The notes beneath the pieces are model-generated. The model was not told the origin of the DNA. It was given only the letters and a program-made list of their open reading frames with translations, and made no database searches. A DNA stretch of 64,000 bases, from the NCBI RefSeq assembly GCF_000730665.1, contig NZ_BBIV01000031.1, forward strand, positions 1 to 64,000, written 5' to 3'. The stretch comes from Pseudomonas plecoglossicida NBRC 103162 = DSM 15088. GTDB taxonomy: Bacteria; Pseudomonadota; Gammaproteobacteria; Pseudomonadales; Pseudomonadaceae. Position numbers and translations under genes: made by a program. Every line of letters starts with the position of its first letter. Within the stretch, counting starts at the first letter, position 1. This document shows positions 1 through 9,181 of this stretch, piece after piece.

Positions 1-184
1 ACAGGAACGGACTGCCCCACCCTTGGGGGGGCAAGTCCAGGGGTCAACCATGACCCTGTGGGAGCCGGCTTGCCGGCGAAGAGGACAGGCACATTCCGAC
101 AGATTAATCGTTAGCCTGCTTTCATTTCCGTCGCGCAACGGCCATGATGGGTGCACGCCCAACCGCCCGCCCGCGAACGAGCCC
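1..184. other. Intergenic region with one REP palindrome, no gene seen
   Basis: No credible coding sequence. A GC-rich hairpin (TGCCCC...GGGGCA) lies near 13-32 and may end a transcript from outside the window, but it has no T-run. A REP unit follows at 57-80. The reading frame of the MFS gene is open upstream through this region, but the extension would translate the REP and lacks a good ribosome binding site, so it is not counted as coding. Confidence 0.6.
57..80 (+). repeat. REP palindrome, single copy
   Basis: TGTGGGAGCCGGCTTGCCGG followed by CGAA. The same 20-24 bp imperfect palindrome recurs at about 18.4, 39.4, 52.3 and 61.6 kb, always outside genes. It belongs to the abundant extragenic REP family of P. 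putida-type genomes. Confidence 0.85.
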
Positions 185-1378
185 ATGACCGCGCAACAAC
201 CCGCCCCCGCCAGCAATACCTTCAGCATCACGCTACAGATCCTGTCGATCGTCTTCTACACCTTCATCACCTTTCTCTGCATCGGCCTGCCGATTGCCGT
301 GCTGCCCGGCTATGTGCACGATCAGCTGGGCTTCGGCGCGGTGATCGCCGGGGTGACCATCGGCCTGCAATACCTCGCCACCCTGCTCAGCCGCCCTTTC
401 GCCGGTCGTGTGGCCGATACCCTGGGCGGCAAGAAGGCCATTCGTCATGGTCTGCTTGGCATCGCCGGTTGCGGGATATTGACGCTGCTGTCGGCCTGGA
501 CCCTGAGCATTCCGCTACTGAGCCTGGTTCTGCTCCTGGGCGGCCGCTTGCTGCTCGGACTGGCCCAAGGGCTGATCGGTGTCGCAACCCTGAGCTGGGG
601 CATCAGCCAAGTAGGGCCGGAGCACACGGCCCGGGTGATTTCCTGGAATGGCATCGCCTCCTACGGCGCCATCGCGATTGGCGCGCCGGTGGGCGTGCTG
701 GCTGTCGATGGCTTCGATTTCAGCGTGCTCGGGCCGGCCCTGCTGGTGCTGGCCGTGCTGGCGTTGCTGGTGCTGCGCAAGCGGGAAGAGGTAATCGTGG
801 TGCGCGGTGAGCGCCTGCCCTTCTGGTCGGCGTTCAGCCGGGTGGCCCCCTGTGGCTTGGGACTGACCCTGGCGTCGATCGGATATGGCACGCTGACCAC
901 CTTCGTCACGTTGTATTACCTGGAGCGTGGCTGGGTTGGCGCGGCCTGGTGCCTGAGTGCCTTTGGCATTTGTTTCATCATTTCGCGGTTGCTCTTCGTC
1001 AACGCGGTCAACCGCTTTGGCGGCTACAACGTGGCGGTTGCCTGCATGGCCACCGAGGTACTCGGCTTGACTCTGTTGTGGCTCGCGCCCTCGCCTGCCT
1101 GGGCGCTGATCGGCGCCGGGCTTACCGGGTTCGGGCTGTCGCTGGTGTACCCGGCCCTGGGCGTCGAAGCGATCCGCCAGGTGCCGAGCAGCAGTCGCGG
1201 CGCCGGGCTTGGCGCCTATGCGGTGTTCTTCGACATGGCGTTGGCCATTGCCGGACCGGTGATGGGCGCGGTGGCGATGCACCTGGGTTATGCCTCGATC
1301 TTCTGCGTGGCAGCCCTGCTCGCCCTCGTAGCGGTCGGCCTAACGCTGCTGCTGGCGCGGCGCGGCCGTGGTGGCTGA
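185..1378 (+). CDS. MFS transporter, YhhS/YfcJ (arabinose efflux) type
   Basis: A 397-residue polytopic inner-membrane protein with about twelve hydrophobic segments. The loop after the second segment reads GRVADTLGGKKAIRHG, the usual MFS loop 2-3 signature (GxxaDxxGxkk). The N-terminal half, with FYTFITFLCIGLPIAVLPGY, matches what I recall of the YhhS/YfcJ group of drug/sugar-efflux-like carriers. The substrate cannot be deduced. Start chosen at MTAQQPAPAS because upstream codons run through a REP element. The 3' end overlaps the convergent hydrolase gene by 39 bp. Confidence 0.9.
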   Translation: MTAQQPAPASNTFSITLQILSIVFYTFITFLCIGLPIAVLPGYVHDQLGFGAVIAGVTIGLQYLATLLSRPFAGRVADTLGGKKAIRHGLLGIAGCGILTLLSAWTLSIPLLSLVLLLGGRLLLGLAQGLIGVATLSWGISQVGPEHTARVISWNGIASYGAIAIGAPVGVLAVDGFDFSVLGPALLVLAVLALLVLRKREEVIVVRGERLPFWSAFSRVAPCGLGLTLASIGYGTLTTFVTLYYLERGWVGAAWCLSAFGICFIISRLLFVNAVNRFGGYNVAVACMATEVLGLTLLWLAPSPAWALIGAGLTGFGLSLVYPALGVEAIRQVPSSSRGAGLGAYAVFFDMALAIAGPVMGAVAMHLGYASIFCVAALLALVAVGLTLLLARRGRGG

Positions 1379-2389
1379 ACGCTCTGCATGCGCCGGGGCG
1401 TCGCCCAGGGTCTGACTGAAAAATGCCGCCGTATCCCGCTGCAGGGAATGATGAATATGGCGCCGATCGACGCCTTCGGCATCCTTGCACAGTACAGGCA
1501 TGCGCGCATGCTGCTCCTCGTCGCAGCGCGCCATGAACACGAAGTGCCCGGCCCCGGCCAGCAAACGATAGTCCGGCGTGACGGGCAACTTGCGCGCCAG
1601 CGCCTCGGCATTGCGGTCCACGGCCAGCAACTGGTCGCTGTCGCCACTGTAGATCAATGCCGGGACCTTGACGTTGGCCAGCGCATGCCGTCCAAACATC
1701 AGGCTCAGCGGCGCCATCAGCATCAGCGCACCTACCCGAGCGTCAGCCTCCGGCGCCAGCTCGTTACGGTCGGCAATCAGTATGCCGTGGGTCTTGCAGG
1801 CGTCGGCGTCGTTGGGGCGTTCGACGCAGTACCGGCGCAGGCGGTCCAGGTCAGGCCGTGCACCCGACAGGATCAGCGCAGTCTCGCCACCGGCCGAATA
1901 GCCGATCACGCCGACCTTGCCATCGTTCAGGTAAGGCCCCAGCAGCGCATCGTCACGTGCGGCGCTGATGGCCGCACTGATCTGCAACGGTCGGCCATAC
2001 AGGTTGCTCAAGGTACCGAGGCGGCTATGGTCGCGAGCGTTGTCACCGGGGTGAACCACCGCCACCACGACGAAGCCTTGGCGCGCCAGGGACGTCGCCA
2101 GATAGTGCAGTGCGAGGGGGCTGCCGGTGTTGCCGTGAGACAGCACCAGCAACGGGTATCGCCCCATTGCAACCGGGGCTTCTTCGGCAACCTCGACGGG
2201 GTAGCCATCGATACGCAGGCGGCGGGGCGTACCCTGGGCGGGGTAGAAAGCCAAGGCTTGCATCGGCTGGGCATCGACCGGGTCGGCCAGGGTCATGTGG
2301 TGCAGACCGGCGCTCCAGGGGGCGGCCTGGGCATGCGTGAAAAGGCCCAAGCACAGGCAAGCTGCCAGCAAGCAACGGAGGATGTTCAT
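1340..2389 (-). CDS. Secreted alpha/beta hydrolase, dienelactone hydrolase-like
   Basis: 349 residues with a clear signal peptide (about 1-22, ending AQA). The body is an alpha/beta-hydrolase fold: an oxyanion region LLVLSHGNTGSP near residue 85, and the nucleophile elbow GYSAGG with the catalytic Ser. A late AGAGHFVFM supplies the likely His. Proteins of this kind are annotated as dienelactone hydrolase or PAF-acetylhydrolase-like; the substrate is unknown. It probably acts in the periplasm. The last codons overlap the 3' end of the convergent MFS gene, so the C-terminal 12 residues share DNA with it. Confidence 0.88.
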   Translation of the reverse strand: MNILRCLLAACLCLGLFTHAQAAPWSAGLHHMTLADPVDAQPMQALAFYPAQGTPRRLRIDGYPVEVAEEAPVAMGRYPLLVLSHGNTGSPLALHYLATSLARQGFVVVAVVHPGDNARDHSRLGTLSNLYGRPLQISAAISAARDDALLGPYLNDGKVGVIGYSAGGETALILSGARPDLDRLRRYCVERPNDADACKTHGILIADRNELAPEADARVGALMLMAPLSLMFGRHALANVKVPALIYSGDSDQLLAVDRNAEALARKLPVTPDYRLLAGAGHFVFMARCDEEQHARMPVLCKDAEGVDRRHIHHSLQRDTAAFFSQTLGDAPAHAERSATTAAPRQQQR

Positions 2390-2474
2390 CAGCCGGCTAT
2401 CCGAGCGGAACGAGGGATAGGCTCAGGATAGAACCCGTCGCGCAGGTGACAGATGAAAGCTGAATGAAAGATGC

Positions 2475-2508
2475 GCCTGCACCGGTCCGTGAAGAGACCG
2501 GTGCAGGC
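2475..2508 (-). terminator. Hairpin downstream of azoR
   Basis: A perfect 13-bp inverted repeat, GCCTGCACCGGTC and its complement, with an 8-nt loop. It lies just after the azoR stop and before the 5' end of the divergently read hydrolase. On the minus strand it is followed by GCATCTTTC, a weak T-rich tail. Confidence 0.65.
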
Positions 2509-2522
2509 AGCGGATCAGCCGG

Positions 2523-3134
2523 TCAGGCGGCCGCGAACAGCTCGGTGGCGATCTGCGCCTGTGCAGCATCGATTGCCTTGCTGCGGTGTTCCGGGCCGTA
2601 GGCCAGGCCATGGGCGCGCACGATCTCCAGGTCGGTGATACCGATGAAGCCGAGGAACACCTTGAGGAAGTCCTCGTGGCCGGCACCGCTCGGCTGGCCG
2701 GCATGCAGGCCACCGGCAGTGGAAACCAGCACCACTTTCTTGTCACCGCAAAGGCCTTCCGGGCCGGCTTCGGTGTAGCGGAAAGTCTTGCCGGCAACAG
2801 CGATGCGGTCGATCCAGGCCTTGAGCTGGGTCGGCACGGTGAAGTTGTACATCGGCGCGCCGATCACCACGGCGTCGGCGGCGAGGAACTCTTCCAGGGT
2901 CTCGGCGCTGAGCTTGGCTTCGAAGGCTTGGGCGGCATCGCGTACATCTTCAGGGGTGCCTGCAGCCACCAGGGTGGCGGCCGAGAAATGCGCGATGGCG
3001 TCGGCAGCCAGGTCGCGATACACCACTTCGATGCCAGGGTCTGCGGCTTTCCAGGCCTCGACCACTTCGCGGCTCAGCTGGCGGGAGGCGGAATTGTCGC
3101 CCAGGATGCTCGAATCGATATGCAACAGTTTCAT
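2523..3134 (-). CDS. azoR: FMN-dependent NADH-azoreductase
   Basis: 203 residues, typical for AzoR/AcpD flavodoxin-fold reductases, which reduce azo dyes and quinones with NADH and FMN in the cytoplasm. Visible motifs are the N-terminal phosphate-binding strand [18 protein letters not shown], the FMN-contacting [18 protein letters not shown], and VLVSTAGG before HAGQ. Start set at MKLLHIDSS because the AGGAG upstream fits and the family begins there. It is divergent from a LysR regulator with a 133-bp spacer, which is the normal arrangement for regulator and target. Confidence 0.95.
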   Translation of the reverse strand: MKLLHIDSSILGDNSASRQLSREVVEAWKAADPGIEVVYRDLAADAIAHFSAATLVAAGTPEDVRDAAQAFEAKLSAETLEEFLAADAVVIGAPMYNFTVPTQLKAWIDRIAVAGKTFRYTEAGPEGLCGDKKVVLVSTAGGLHAGQPSGAGHEDFLKVFLGFIGITDLEIVRAHGLAYGPEHRSKAIDAAQAQIATELFAAA

Positions 3135-3267
3135 GGGACTCTCCTGTGAATGAAGACCGCGGCGGTGGGCGATCACGATCGGAAGAATCCTACCTAGGCG
3201 TCGAATGGCTGATAAGCCGGTAAAAATGCGTTAGTTTGTCCCACAGGTAGAACAGTGAGACATCCCC

Positions 3268-4170
3268 ATGCAAGACTTGAATGACCTCTTCTATTTCGCC
3301 CAGGTGGTCGAAGCCGGCGGTTTCGCTGCCGCCGGGCGCCAGCTGGGCATTCCCAAGTCGCGCCTTTCAAGGCGCATTGCCGAGCTGGAGGAACGCCTCG
3401 GCACACGCCTGCTGCAGCGCACCACGCGCCAGCTGAAGCTGACCACGGTGGGCGAGCGTTACCTGCACCATTGCCAGGCCATGCTGCTGGAGGCGGAGGC
3501 CGCCGACGAGGTAGTTGCCAGCATGAGCAGCGAGCCGCGCGGACGCTTGCGGGTGTCGTGCCCGGTGGCATTGGCCCACGCCTTCCTGCCGGATGTGATC
3601 AGCCGCTTTCTGCAGCAATACCCCCATGTGCAACTGGACATGGTGCTGCTCAATCGCCGGGTCGACCTGATTTCCGAAGGCATCGACGTGGCCCTGCGGG
3701 TGCGCGACCTGGGCGACGAAGACCCGGCGCTGGTCACCCGCCGCCTGCGTCAGGCGCAGATGCAACTGGTGGCCGCTCCGGGTTTTGCCGACCACGTGCG
3801 AGCGCCTGCCGAACTGGCTTCCTTGCCGGTGCTGGGCGCTGCCGAAGCCGACCGGCTGGTGCATTTGCGCCTGCTCGGGCCCAACGGCCAGCAACAGGAA
3901 GTTGCCTTGGAGCCGCGCCTGGCCATCGATGACTTCGTGGTGCGCAATGCCGCCGTACGCGCCGGGCTGGGGTTCACGGCGCTGCCAAGCATGTTCTGCG
4001 AAGAGGAGCTGGCACGCGGCGAGTTGGTGCGCCTGCTGCCTGAGTGGTCGCTGCCGGGCGGTTACTTGCAGGCGGTGTACCCGCACCGACGCGGGCTGCT
4101 GCCGGCCGTGCGGGTATGGATCGACCACCTGGCAGCCTCGTTCGAAGCCTGTGGAGAGCGCTATGTCTAG
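3268..4170 (+). CDS. LysR-type transcriptional regulator, likely of azoR
   Basis: 300 residues, standard LTTR length. Residues 1-60 form the winged helix-turn-helix (DLFYFAQVVEAGGFAAAGRQL, SRLSRRIAELEERLGTRLLQRTTR). The rest is the periplasmic-binding-type effector domain beginning RGRLRVSCPVALAHAFLPDV. Its divergence from azoR suggests it controls that gene, probably in response to electrophiles or quinones; this is inferred from position only. Its stop overlaps the start of the following MmcQ/YjbR gene by 8 nt. Confidence 0.93.
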   Translation: MQDLNDLFYFAQVVEAGGFAAAGRQLGIPKSRLSRRIAELEERLGTRLLQRTTRQLKLTTVGERYLHHCQAMLLEAEAADEVVASMSSEPRGRLRVSCPVALAHAFLPDVISRFLQQYPHVQLDMVLLNRRVDLISEGIDVALRVRDLGDEDPALVTRRLRQAQMQLVAAPGFADHVRAPAELASLPVLGAAEADRLVHLRLLGPNGQQQEVALEPRLAIDDFVVRNAAVRAGLGFTALPSMFCEEELARGELVRLLPEWSLPGGYLQAVYPHRRGLLPAVRVWIDHLAASFEACGERYV

Positions 4171-4522
4171 ACAGAAGATGACCGAGGCAGAGGTGGCAGC
4201 GTTCTGCCTGAATCTGCCGGGGGCTCGGGAAGACTATAAATGGGGCGGGATCCGCGTGTTCTCGGTGGCAGGCAACAAGATGTTCGCCGTCATCGGGCTG
4301 ACCGGGACAGGCTTGTCGTTCAAGGTGGCCGATGAACTGTTCCTGGGCTACTGCGACCGCCCTGGGGTGCGCCCGGCGCCCTATCTGGCGCGGGCACGCT
4401 GGATCATCATGCAGCCCCCCTACCCCATGGGCCGCGAAGAGCTGTGCGACCTGTTGCAGCGCTCGCACCAACTGGTGGTGCGACGGCTGCCGAAGCGTTT
4501 GCAGGTGGGCCTGCTGCTGTGA
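4163..4522 (+). CDS. MmcQ/YjbR family protein
   Basis: 119 residues. The pattern is typical of the MmcQ/YjbR (CyaY-like fold) family: LPGAREDYKWGG, FSVAGNKMFAVI, LSFKVADE, PAPYLARARWI and a C-terminal region that packs as a helical hairpin. Biochemical function is not established; DNA binding has been proposed for the family. Start ATG lies inside the end of the LysR gene (ATGTCTAG), so translation is probably coupled. It converges on the DUF1294 gene with an 8-bp gap. Confidence 0.88.
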   Translation: MSRQKMTEAEVAAFCLNLPGAREDYKWGGIRVFSVAGNKMFAVIGLTGTGLSFKVADELFLGYCDRPGVRPAPYLARARWIIMQPPYPMGREELCDLLQRSHQLVVRRLPKRLQVGLLL

Positions 4523-4530
4523 ACGACGCG

Positions 4531-4893
4531 CTACGACAGCAGGTGACTGCCGAGAAACAACCAGTCGGCCCAGAACACCTGGTGCAGCAGCACGATGGCC
4601 CAGAACGCCACCTGATAGGAAACCTTGCGCGTCTTGTGCCGAAACAGCTGTTGCGCCAGCAATGCCCCGGGCCACCCACCGAGCAGTTCACTGGCGTGCA
4701 GCACTTTTTCCGGGGTCCGCCAGACCCCGCTGCGAGCCTGTTGCTTGTCCTGCCAGTACAGCAGGACAGCCACCAGGCTCGCCGCCGGATACAACCCCAA
4801 GGGCAACCACGATTGCCCGCTCCAGGCCATCTGCGTCGCCCCGGCCAGCGGCAACAGGCACAGCGCTGCCAGCGCCAGCAGCTTGAAGCGCAT
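4531..4893 (-). CDS. DUF1294 family membrane protein
   Basis: 120 residues with three to four hydrophobic segments. It carries the DUF1294 hallmark YWQDKQQARSGVWRTPEKVLHASELLGG, followed by GALLAQQLFRHKTRK and a final membrane helix. Function unknown. The start codon abuts the uppP stop (4894), so the two form a transcription unit with uppP first. Confidence 0.88.
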   Translation of the reverse strand: MRFKLLALAALCLLPLAGATQMAWSGQSWLPLGLYPAASLVAVLLYWQDKQQARSGVWRTPEKVLHASELLGGWPGALLAQQLFRHKTRKVSYQVAFWAIVLLHQVFWADWLFLGSHLLS

Positions 4894-5727
4894 TCAGCCT
4901 TGCGCCGTCGACCAGTCGACCCAGCCGAACTGCCAGGTCGCCAGGATCAGCAAGCCGAACACGATGCGGTACCAGGCAAATGCCGCATAGCTGTGATTGG
5001 CGATGAACTTGAGCAGTGCGCGCACTGCGATCATGGCGAAGATGAACGAGGTCACGAAGCCGACGGCGAACACCGGCAAGTCGCTGGGCTGGAACAGATC
5101 GCGGTATTTGTAGCCGGAGTACACCGCGGCACCGACCATGGTCGGCATTGCCAGGAAGAACGAGAACTCGGTGGCCGCCTTGCGCGACAGGCCGAACAGC
5201 AGGCCGCCGATGATGGTCGAGCCAGAGCGCGATGTGCCCGGAATCATCGCCAGGCACTGGACAAAGCCGATTTTCAGCGCATGCGTCCAGCGCATGTCAT
5301 CGACGTGATCGACCTCGACGCGATGCGAACGACGCTCCGCCCAGAGCATGATGACGCCACCGATGACCAGGGCAGTCGCCACCGTGATCGGGTTGAACAG
5401 GTAGCGGTGAATCAGGTCGGCGAACAGCACGCCCAGTACCACGGCCGGCATGAACGCCAGCAGCAGGTTGGCGGTGAAGTGGCGCGCCGTCGGCTGGCTG
5501 GTCAGGCCGAACACCACATCCAGGATCTTGCGTCGGAATTCCCACACCACCGCCAGGATCGCCGCCAGCTGGATGATGATGTTGAACGCCATGGCCCGTT
5601 CGCCGCCAAAACCGATCAGGTCGGCGACGATGATCTGGTGGCCGGTACTGGAAATCGGTAGAAACTCCGTCAGTCCTTCGACCACGCCTAAGATGATTGC
5701 CTGGAAGGCAGTCCAAAAATCCATCAT
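4894..5727 (-). CDS. uppP: Undecaprenyl-diphosphatase UppP (BacA)
   Basis: 277 residues, usual length for the integral-membrane enzyme that dephosphorylates C55-PP to recycle the carrier lipid for peptidoglycan and surface polysaccharide. Both signature regions are present: [19 protein letters not shown] near the N-terminus, and [13 protein letters not shown] in the middle holding the catalytic residues. About eight membrane segments. The start is either of two adjacent ATGs (5727 or 5724). DUF1294 follows immediately. Upstream is a shared intergenic region with the chemoreceptor gene. Confidence 0.96.
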   Translation of the reverse strand: MMDFWTAFQAIILGVVEGLTEFLPISSTGHQIIVADLIGFGGERAMAFNIIIQLAAILAVVWEFRRKILDVVFGLTSQPTARHFTANLLLAFMPAVVLGVLFADLIHRYLFNPITVATALVIGGVIMLWAERRSHRVEVDHVDDMRWTHALKIGFVQCLAMIPGTSRSGSTIIGGLLFGLSRKAATEFSFFLAMPTMVGAAVYSGYKYRDLFQPSDLPVFAVGFVTSFIFAMIAVRALLKFIANHSYAAFAWYRIVFGLLILATWQFGWVDWSTAQG

Positions 5728-6023
5728 TCCCCCGTTCGGGCGCTGCAGCTTGCAGGCCCCTTGCTCTTGATTTGCTTGTGATTGCCGCTCGCGGCGCGGC
5801 TCTTTTACAGCGACTGTTGGGTAAAACGCCAGTGGAAAAGTCCACCCAGCCTAAAGGTTTCATCTTGCGCGGCCGAGATCCTAGCAGAGCGGCCTGGTTG
5901 TGGCTTGCGCGAAATGCTGCAGGAAGGCGACGAAATAGCACTTAGCCATTAGTCGAGTGTGGGCCGCCGTCAAAGCATGCTTGGATGCACCTGAATAACA
6001 AGAACAATGCGGGAGTGCCGTTC
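5728..6023. other. Divergent promoter region between uppP and the chemoreceptor
   Basis: 296 bp without a credible gene. It must hold the promoters of both neighbours. A TCAAAG...CTGAATAA arrangement at about 5970-5997 only weakly resembles a FliA (sigma-28) promoter, which would suit a chemoreceptor. The receptor's Shine-Dalgarno GGGAG is at 6011-6015. Confidence 0.4.
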
Positions 6024-7661
6024 ATGAAGACGTTGAGGTCGATGTCGATCAGTCGCAGGCTGTGGCTGATCTTGCTGGTTACGGTAGGCATGTTGATGGT
6101 GCTTGGCCTGCTGATGTTGCGCCAGATCCACGGCGACCTGTACCAGGCCAAGGCGGAAAAGACCCGCCACGTGGTGCAGACCGCAGCCGGCGTGCTGGCC
6201 TACTACCAAGGCCTGGAAGCGGCTGGCACGCTCAGCCGCGAGGCCGCCCAGCAGCAAGCCTTGCAGGTGGTGCGCGCGTTGCGCTACGACCAGGGCGACT
6301 ACTTCTGGATCAATGACCTGGGGCCGAAGATGATCATGCATCCGGCCAACCCCAAACTCGACGGCCAGGACCTTTCCGCCATCCGTGATCCGGACGGCTT
6401 TGCCGTGTTCAACGAAATGGTCGCCCTGGCCCGTAGCCAAGGCGCAGGTGCGGTCGACTACCGCTGGCCCAAGCCCGGTGCCAGCGAACCGGTGGCCAAG
6501 ACGTCCTATATCCAGCTGTTCCAGCCCTGGGGCTGGATCATCGGATCGGGCGTGTACGTGGATGACGTTCAGGCCGAATTCGCGCGGCAGATGCGGGATG
6601 CGTCAATGGTAGGCATGGGCATTGCCGTACTGATGGCCCTGGTGGTATTGCTCATTGCCCGCAGCATTGCCCGGCCGTTGCACGAAGCGGTACAGGCCAT
6701 GGCGGACATTGCCAGCGGCGAGAGCGACCTGAGCCGCCGCCTCGACACCCACGGCCGTGACGAGATCACCCGGCTGGGCGAGCATTTCAACCAGTTCAAC
6801 GGCAAGCTCCAGGGCGTGGTCGTGCAGTTGCAGCACTCCGCCCATGCGCTGGCCCAGAGTGCCGGGCATGTCGGCGACAATGCCGGCGCTGCGCAACAGC
6901 ACAGCGCCCAGCAGTCGCTGCAGATGGACCAGGTGGCGACCGCCGTCAATGAAGTCACCTACGCGGTACAGGACGTGGCCAAGACTGCCGAACAGGCGGC
7001 CGGTGAAATGCAGGCCGCGCAGCAGCAGGTCGAGCATGGCCAGCAGGCCATCACTGGCAGCCTGATGCAGATCAACCGCCTGTCACTGACCATCGACCAG
7101 GCCGTGCAGGTCATCCGCGACCTGGCAGGACACAGCACGAAGATCGGCGGTGTGCTGGATGTAATTCGCGCGATTGCCGAACAGACCAACCTGCTCGCCC
7201 TCAACGCCGCAATCGAAGCCGCACGGGCGGGCGAACAGGGCCGCGGCTTTGCCGTGGTGGCCGACGAAGTACGCCTGTTGGCCCAGCGCACGGCACAATC
7301 GACGGCCGAGATACACACCATGATCGAGCACCTGCAGAAACAGTCGGACGCCGCCGTCAAGGCGATCGATACCAGCAGCGAAGCCTCGCGCCAGACCGTC
7401 GAACAGGCCCGCGAGGCTGGCACCAGCCTGGCCGCCATCAATCAGGCACTCGACAGCCTTACCGCGCTCAACGCCACGATCGCCAGCGCGACCTTGCAGC
7501 AATCGCATGTGGTCGAGGAAATCAACCGTAACGTACTGGATACCGCCGGGCTGTCGCAACAGACGGCCGAAGCTGCGCGCCAGTCAAGTGACGCAGGATT
7601 GGCCATGGCGCAACTGAGTGCAGAACTTGAACAGCTGCTTGGCCAGTTCCGCGTCCGCTGA
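6024..7661 (+). CDS. Methyl-accepting chemotaxis protein with sCache ligand domain
   Basis: 545 residues. TM1 at about 8-30; a periplasmic single-Cache domain at about 40-185, with [23 protein letters not shown] and [13 protein letters not shown] typical of sCache_2. TM2 and a HAMP follow, then a long cytoplasmic signalling domain with the conserved hairpin tip [20 protein letters not shown]. sCache_2 receptors often sense small carboxylates; the P. putida receptor McpP for acetate, pyruvate and lactate is of this class and, from memory, also sits by uppP. Start chosen at MKTLRSMS since GGGAG lies 8 nt upstream. Confidence 0.94.
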   Translation: MKTLRSMSISRRLWLILLVTVGMLMVLGLLMLRQIHGDLYQAKAEKTRHVVQTAAGVLAYYQGLEAAGTLSREAAQQQALQVVRALRYDQGDYFWINDLGPKMIMHPANPKLDGQDLSAIRDPDGFAVFNEMVALARSQGAGAVDYRWPKPGASEPVAKTSYIQLFQPWGWIIGSGVYVDDVQAEFARQMRDASMVGMGIAVLMALVVLLIARSIARPLHEAVQAMADIASGESDLSRRLDTHGRDEITRLGEHFNQFNGKLQGVVVQLQHSAHALAQSAGHVGDNAGAAQQHSAQQSLQMDQVATAVNEVTYAVQDVAKTAEQAAGEMQAAQQQVEHGQQAITGSLMQINRLSLTIDQAVQVIRDLAGHSTKIGGVLDVIRAIAEQTNLLALNAAIEAARAGEQGRGFAVVADEVRLLAQRTAQSTAEIHTMIEHLQKQSDAAVKAIDTSSEASRQTVEQAREAGTSLAAINQALDSLTALNATIASATLQQSHVVEEINRNVLDTAGLSQQTAEAARQSSDAGLAMAQLSAELEQLLGQFRVR

Positions 7662-7666
7662 CATCG

Positions 7667-7700
7667 CCCCGCTCTACAGCCCTTGTGCTAGAGGGGTTTT
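7667..7700 (+). terminator. Rho-independent terminator after the chemoreceptor
   Basis: CCCCgCTCTA pairs with TAGAGGGG (one bulged G) and is followed by TTTT. It lies a few bases past the stop codon. Confidence 0.75.
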
Positions 7701-7741
7701 CTGCCGAGCCTGATATTTTTGCCAGTAGACGCCCCTCGAGG

Positions 7742-7785
7742 ACGGTACGCACCGTGACACCTCCATCACACATGGGAGGTGCATC
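7742..7785 (+). promoter_or_regulatory. Hairpins covering the Shine-Dalgarno of the halovibrin-like gene
   Basis: Two consecutive stem-loops. ACGGT-acgc-ACCGT is at 7742-7755. CACCTCC (7758-7764) pairs perfectly with GGAGGTG (7775-7781), which contains the Shine-Dalgarno GGAGGT directly before the ATG at 7786. In the folded RNA the ribosome site would be closed. Whether temperature, a protein or nothing opens it is unknown. Confidence 0.5.
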
Positions 7786-8529
7786 ATGGAAGCGCGTTAT
7801 CTTCTTACCACACTCGTGGCGGCTCTTTCTCCGGTAGTCGCGGTCGCTCAAGTCCCTGTCGCGCTCGATCCGATACAAACGCTGCAGCGGATCAACCGCA
7901 ACTACAACAATGTCACCGATGGCTGCCGGGAGCCGGACACCCAAGCCCCCCGCGGCCATTACTACTGCAGTGGCGTAACCCTGAGGATGGTCGATGACGG
8001 CCCGTTCAACCCCTGGGACTACAGCCCTTACGCCATCAAGACGGGTGCCATCTCGTTCAGCTGGATTCGCTCAGACCTGAGCACCAATCGGATGATTCGC
8101 CCAGCCGGTTTCATTCTGCGCACCCCGATGGATTCACGCGCGCTGGACCTGCCAGTGATGGAGACCGGGTTCACCTGCATCTTCAGTTTCGACGGTTACA
8201 CCGGACCTGAACGCAAGTGGTACGGATGCGGCCCCTACGGCAAACCGCTGAGGGCTGACTTCATGAAAAATTCCAAGACGTCTCCGTCAAACCGTAACGA
8301 AAAGTTCGCCTACGGAACCTGCGACAGCAGCAACATCGAAACTGCAGACGACTGGCGCAGGAACTACCGCTATGCACGCACCGACATGAACCGTATTGCC
8401 GTTCATGCTGAAAGAGCACTGGCACCTATGACGCTCCTGACGGTTGGCGCTGCCCCCCAACGCTGCATATTGCTGGGCCCACCCCCCACGTCGCGGATAC
8501 CAAGTGCCTGGCAACTTTGTTCGACCTGA
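7786..8529 (+). CDS. Secreted halovibrin-like protein, C-terminus probably replaced
   Basis: 247 residues with a signal peptide (about 1-22). The body has the repeated features NNVTDGCREP..., YYCSGVTLRMV, FNPWDYSPYAIKTGAISFSWIRSD, and a Cys-containing FTCIFSFDGYTGPERKWYGCG, closely parallel to the convergent neighbour. The family is annotated halovibrin (HvnA) in Pseudomonas; the Vibrio fischeri halovibrins are secreted NAD-degrading enzymes. I assign this from memory of family patterns. The last ~40 codons are antisense to the neighbour's coding strand, so the native C-terminus looks lost. The gene starts 125 bp after the chemoreceptor and behind a hairpin masking its ribosome site. Confidence 0.7.
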   Translation: MEARYLLTTLVAALSPVVAVAQVPVALDPIQTLQRINRNYNNVTDGCREPDTQAPRGHYYCSGVTLRMVDDGPFNPWDYSPYAIKTGAISFSWIRSDLSTNRMIRPAGFILRTPMDSRALDLPVMETGFTCIFSFDGYTGPERKWYGCGPYGKPLRADFMKNSKTSPSNRNEKFAYGTCDSSNIETADDWRRNYRYARTDMNRIAVHAERALAPMTLLTVGAAPQRCILLGPPPTSRIPSAWQLCST

Positions 8530-8996
8530 GGAGTTGCAGCGTAATCGCCACAACCGCGTTCTGTACGATAGTCTGTCCAGGCATCGATAGGGTAAGCACA
8601 AAATACATTGAGCCTGGCGAGTGGGCTTTGCACAAATTGCCGCGGCGTGAAGATGATACCGTTATTGGCGTTCATGCCAGGGTCTTGATAACCGATACCA
8701 TCACTGCGCATCCATGAAACCGAAACACCACCCGACTTCTGCGACGCAGGGCTGGGGTTCCAAACATCATAGCGTTGGGGCTGCTTGTTGCCGCTCTCGT
8801 CCCAACGGTGGGTGGCACGGATCATCACGCCGGAGCAGTCCACCGCAGGGTCAGAACCGCAACCTGATGGCGTACTGTCGTACCAGCGGGTAATACTCTC
8901 AACAACATCTTTGCAACTATCAGCGCTAACGGACGCTGCGTAAGCCATTAACGACATGCATATTACGGGCGCAACTTTACCTGCCAAGATATTCAT
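8403..8996 (-). CDS. Second halovibrin-like secreted protein, convergent and probably truncated
   Basis: 197 residues. Signal peptide at about 1-25 (ending VSA), then TPSGCGSDPAVDCSGVMIRATHRW, YDVWNPSPASQKSGGVSVSWMRSDG, NNGIIFTPR, and FCAYPIDAWTDYRTERGCGDY. The same order of motifs occurs in the plus-strand neighbour, so the two are paralogues facing each other. After SCQALGI the frame continues for ~25 residues through DNA that is antisense to the neighbour, then stops. This end is unlikely to be the ancestral C-terminus. Could be a pseudogene or a shortened but expressed protein. AAGG lies 8 nt before the ATG. Confidence 0.7.
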   Translation of the reverse strand: MNILAGKVAPVICMSLMAYAASVSADSCKDVVESITRWYDSTPSGCGSDPAVDCSGVMIRATHRWDESGNKQPQRYDVWNPSPASQKSGGVSVSWMRSDGIGYQDPGMNANNGIIFTPRQFVQSPLARLNVFCAYPIDAWTDYRTERGCGDYAATPQVEQSCQALGIRDVGGGPSNMQRWGAAPTVRSVIGASALSA

Positions 8997-9181
8997 GACA
9001 TTTGCCTTTTTTGTGAGAGTTAATACAACTTCACTGGCAGACTAAAGTTGTGGGCAAACATCAACAACTGACAAAAATGCTAGTTTTAAGGTTGAACACT
9101 CCTCCAGACTTTGCACTTAGCGCTGGCGTCTTGTGTACTTCACGATACAATCGCGCCTCCAAAACGCTCAAAGGATCGCCG

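Noticed and set aside
23-184. N-terminal extension of the MFS gene by 54 codons.
   Set aside because: It translates through the REP element, adds a Pro/Arg-rich stretch unlike the family and lacks a ribosome site. The ATG at 185 gives a family-like start.
5970-5997. FliA promoter for the chemoreceptor.
   Set aside because: Only a partial match in both boxes and wrong spacing. It is mentioned in the intergenic entry but not claimed as a feature.
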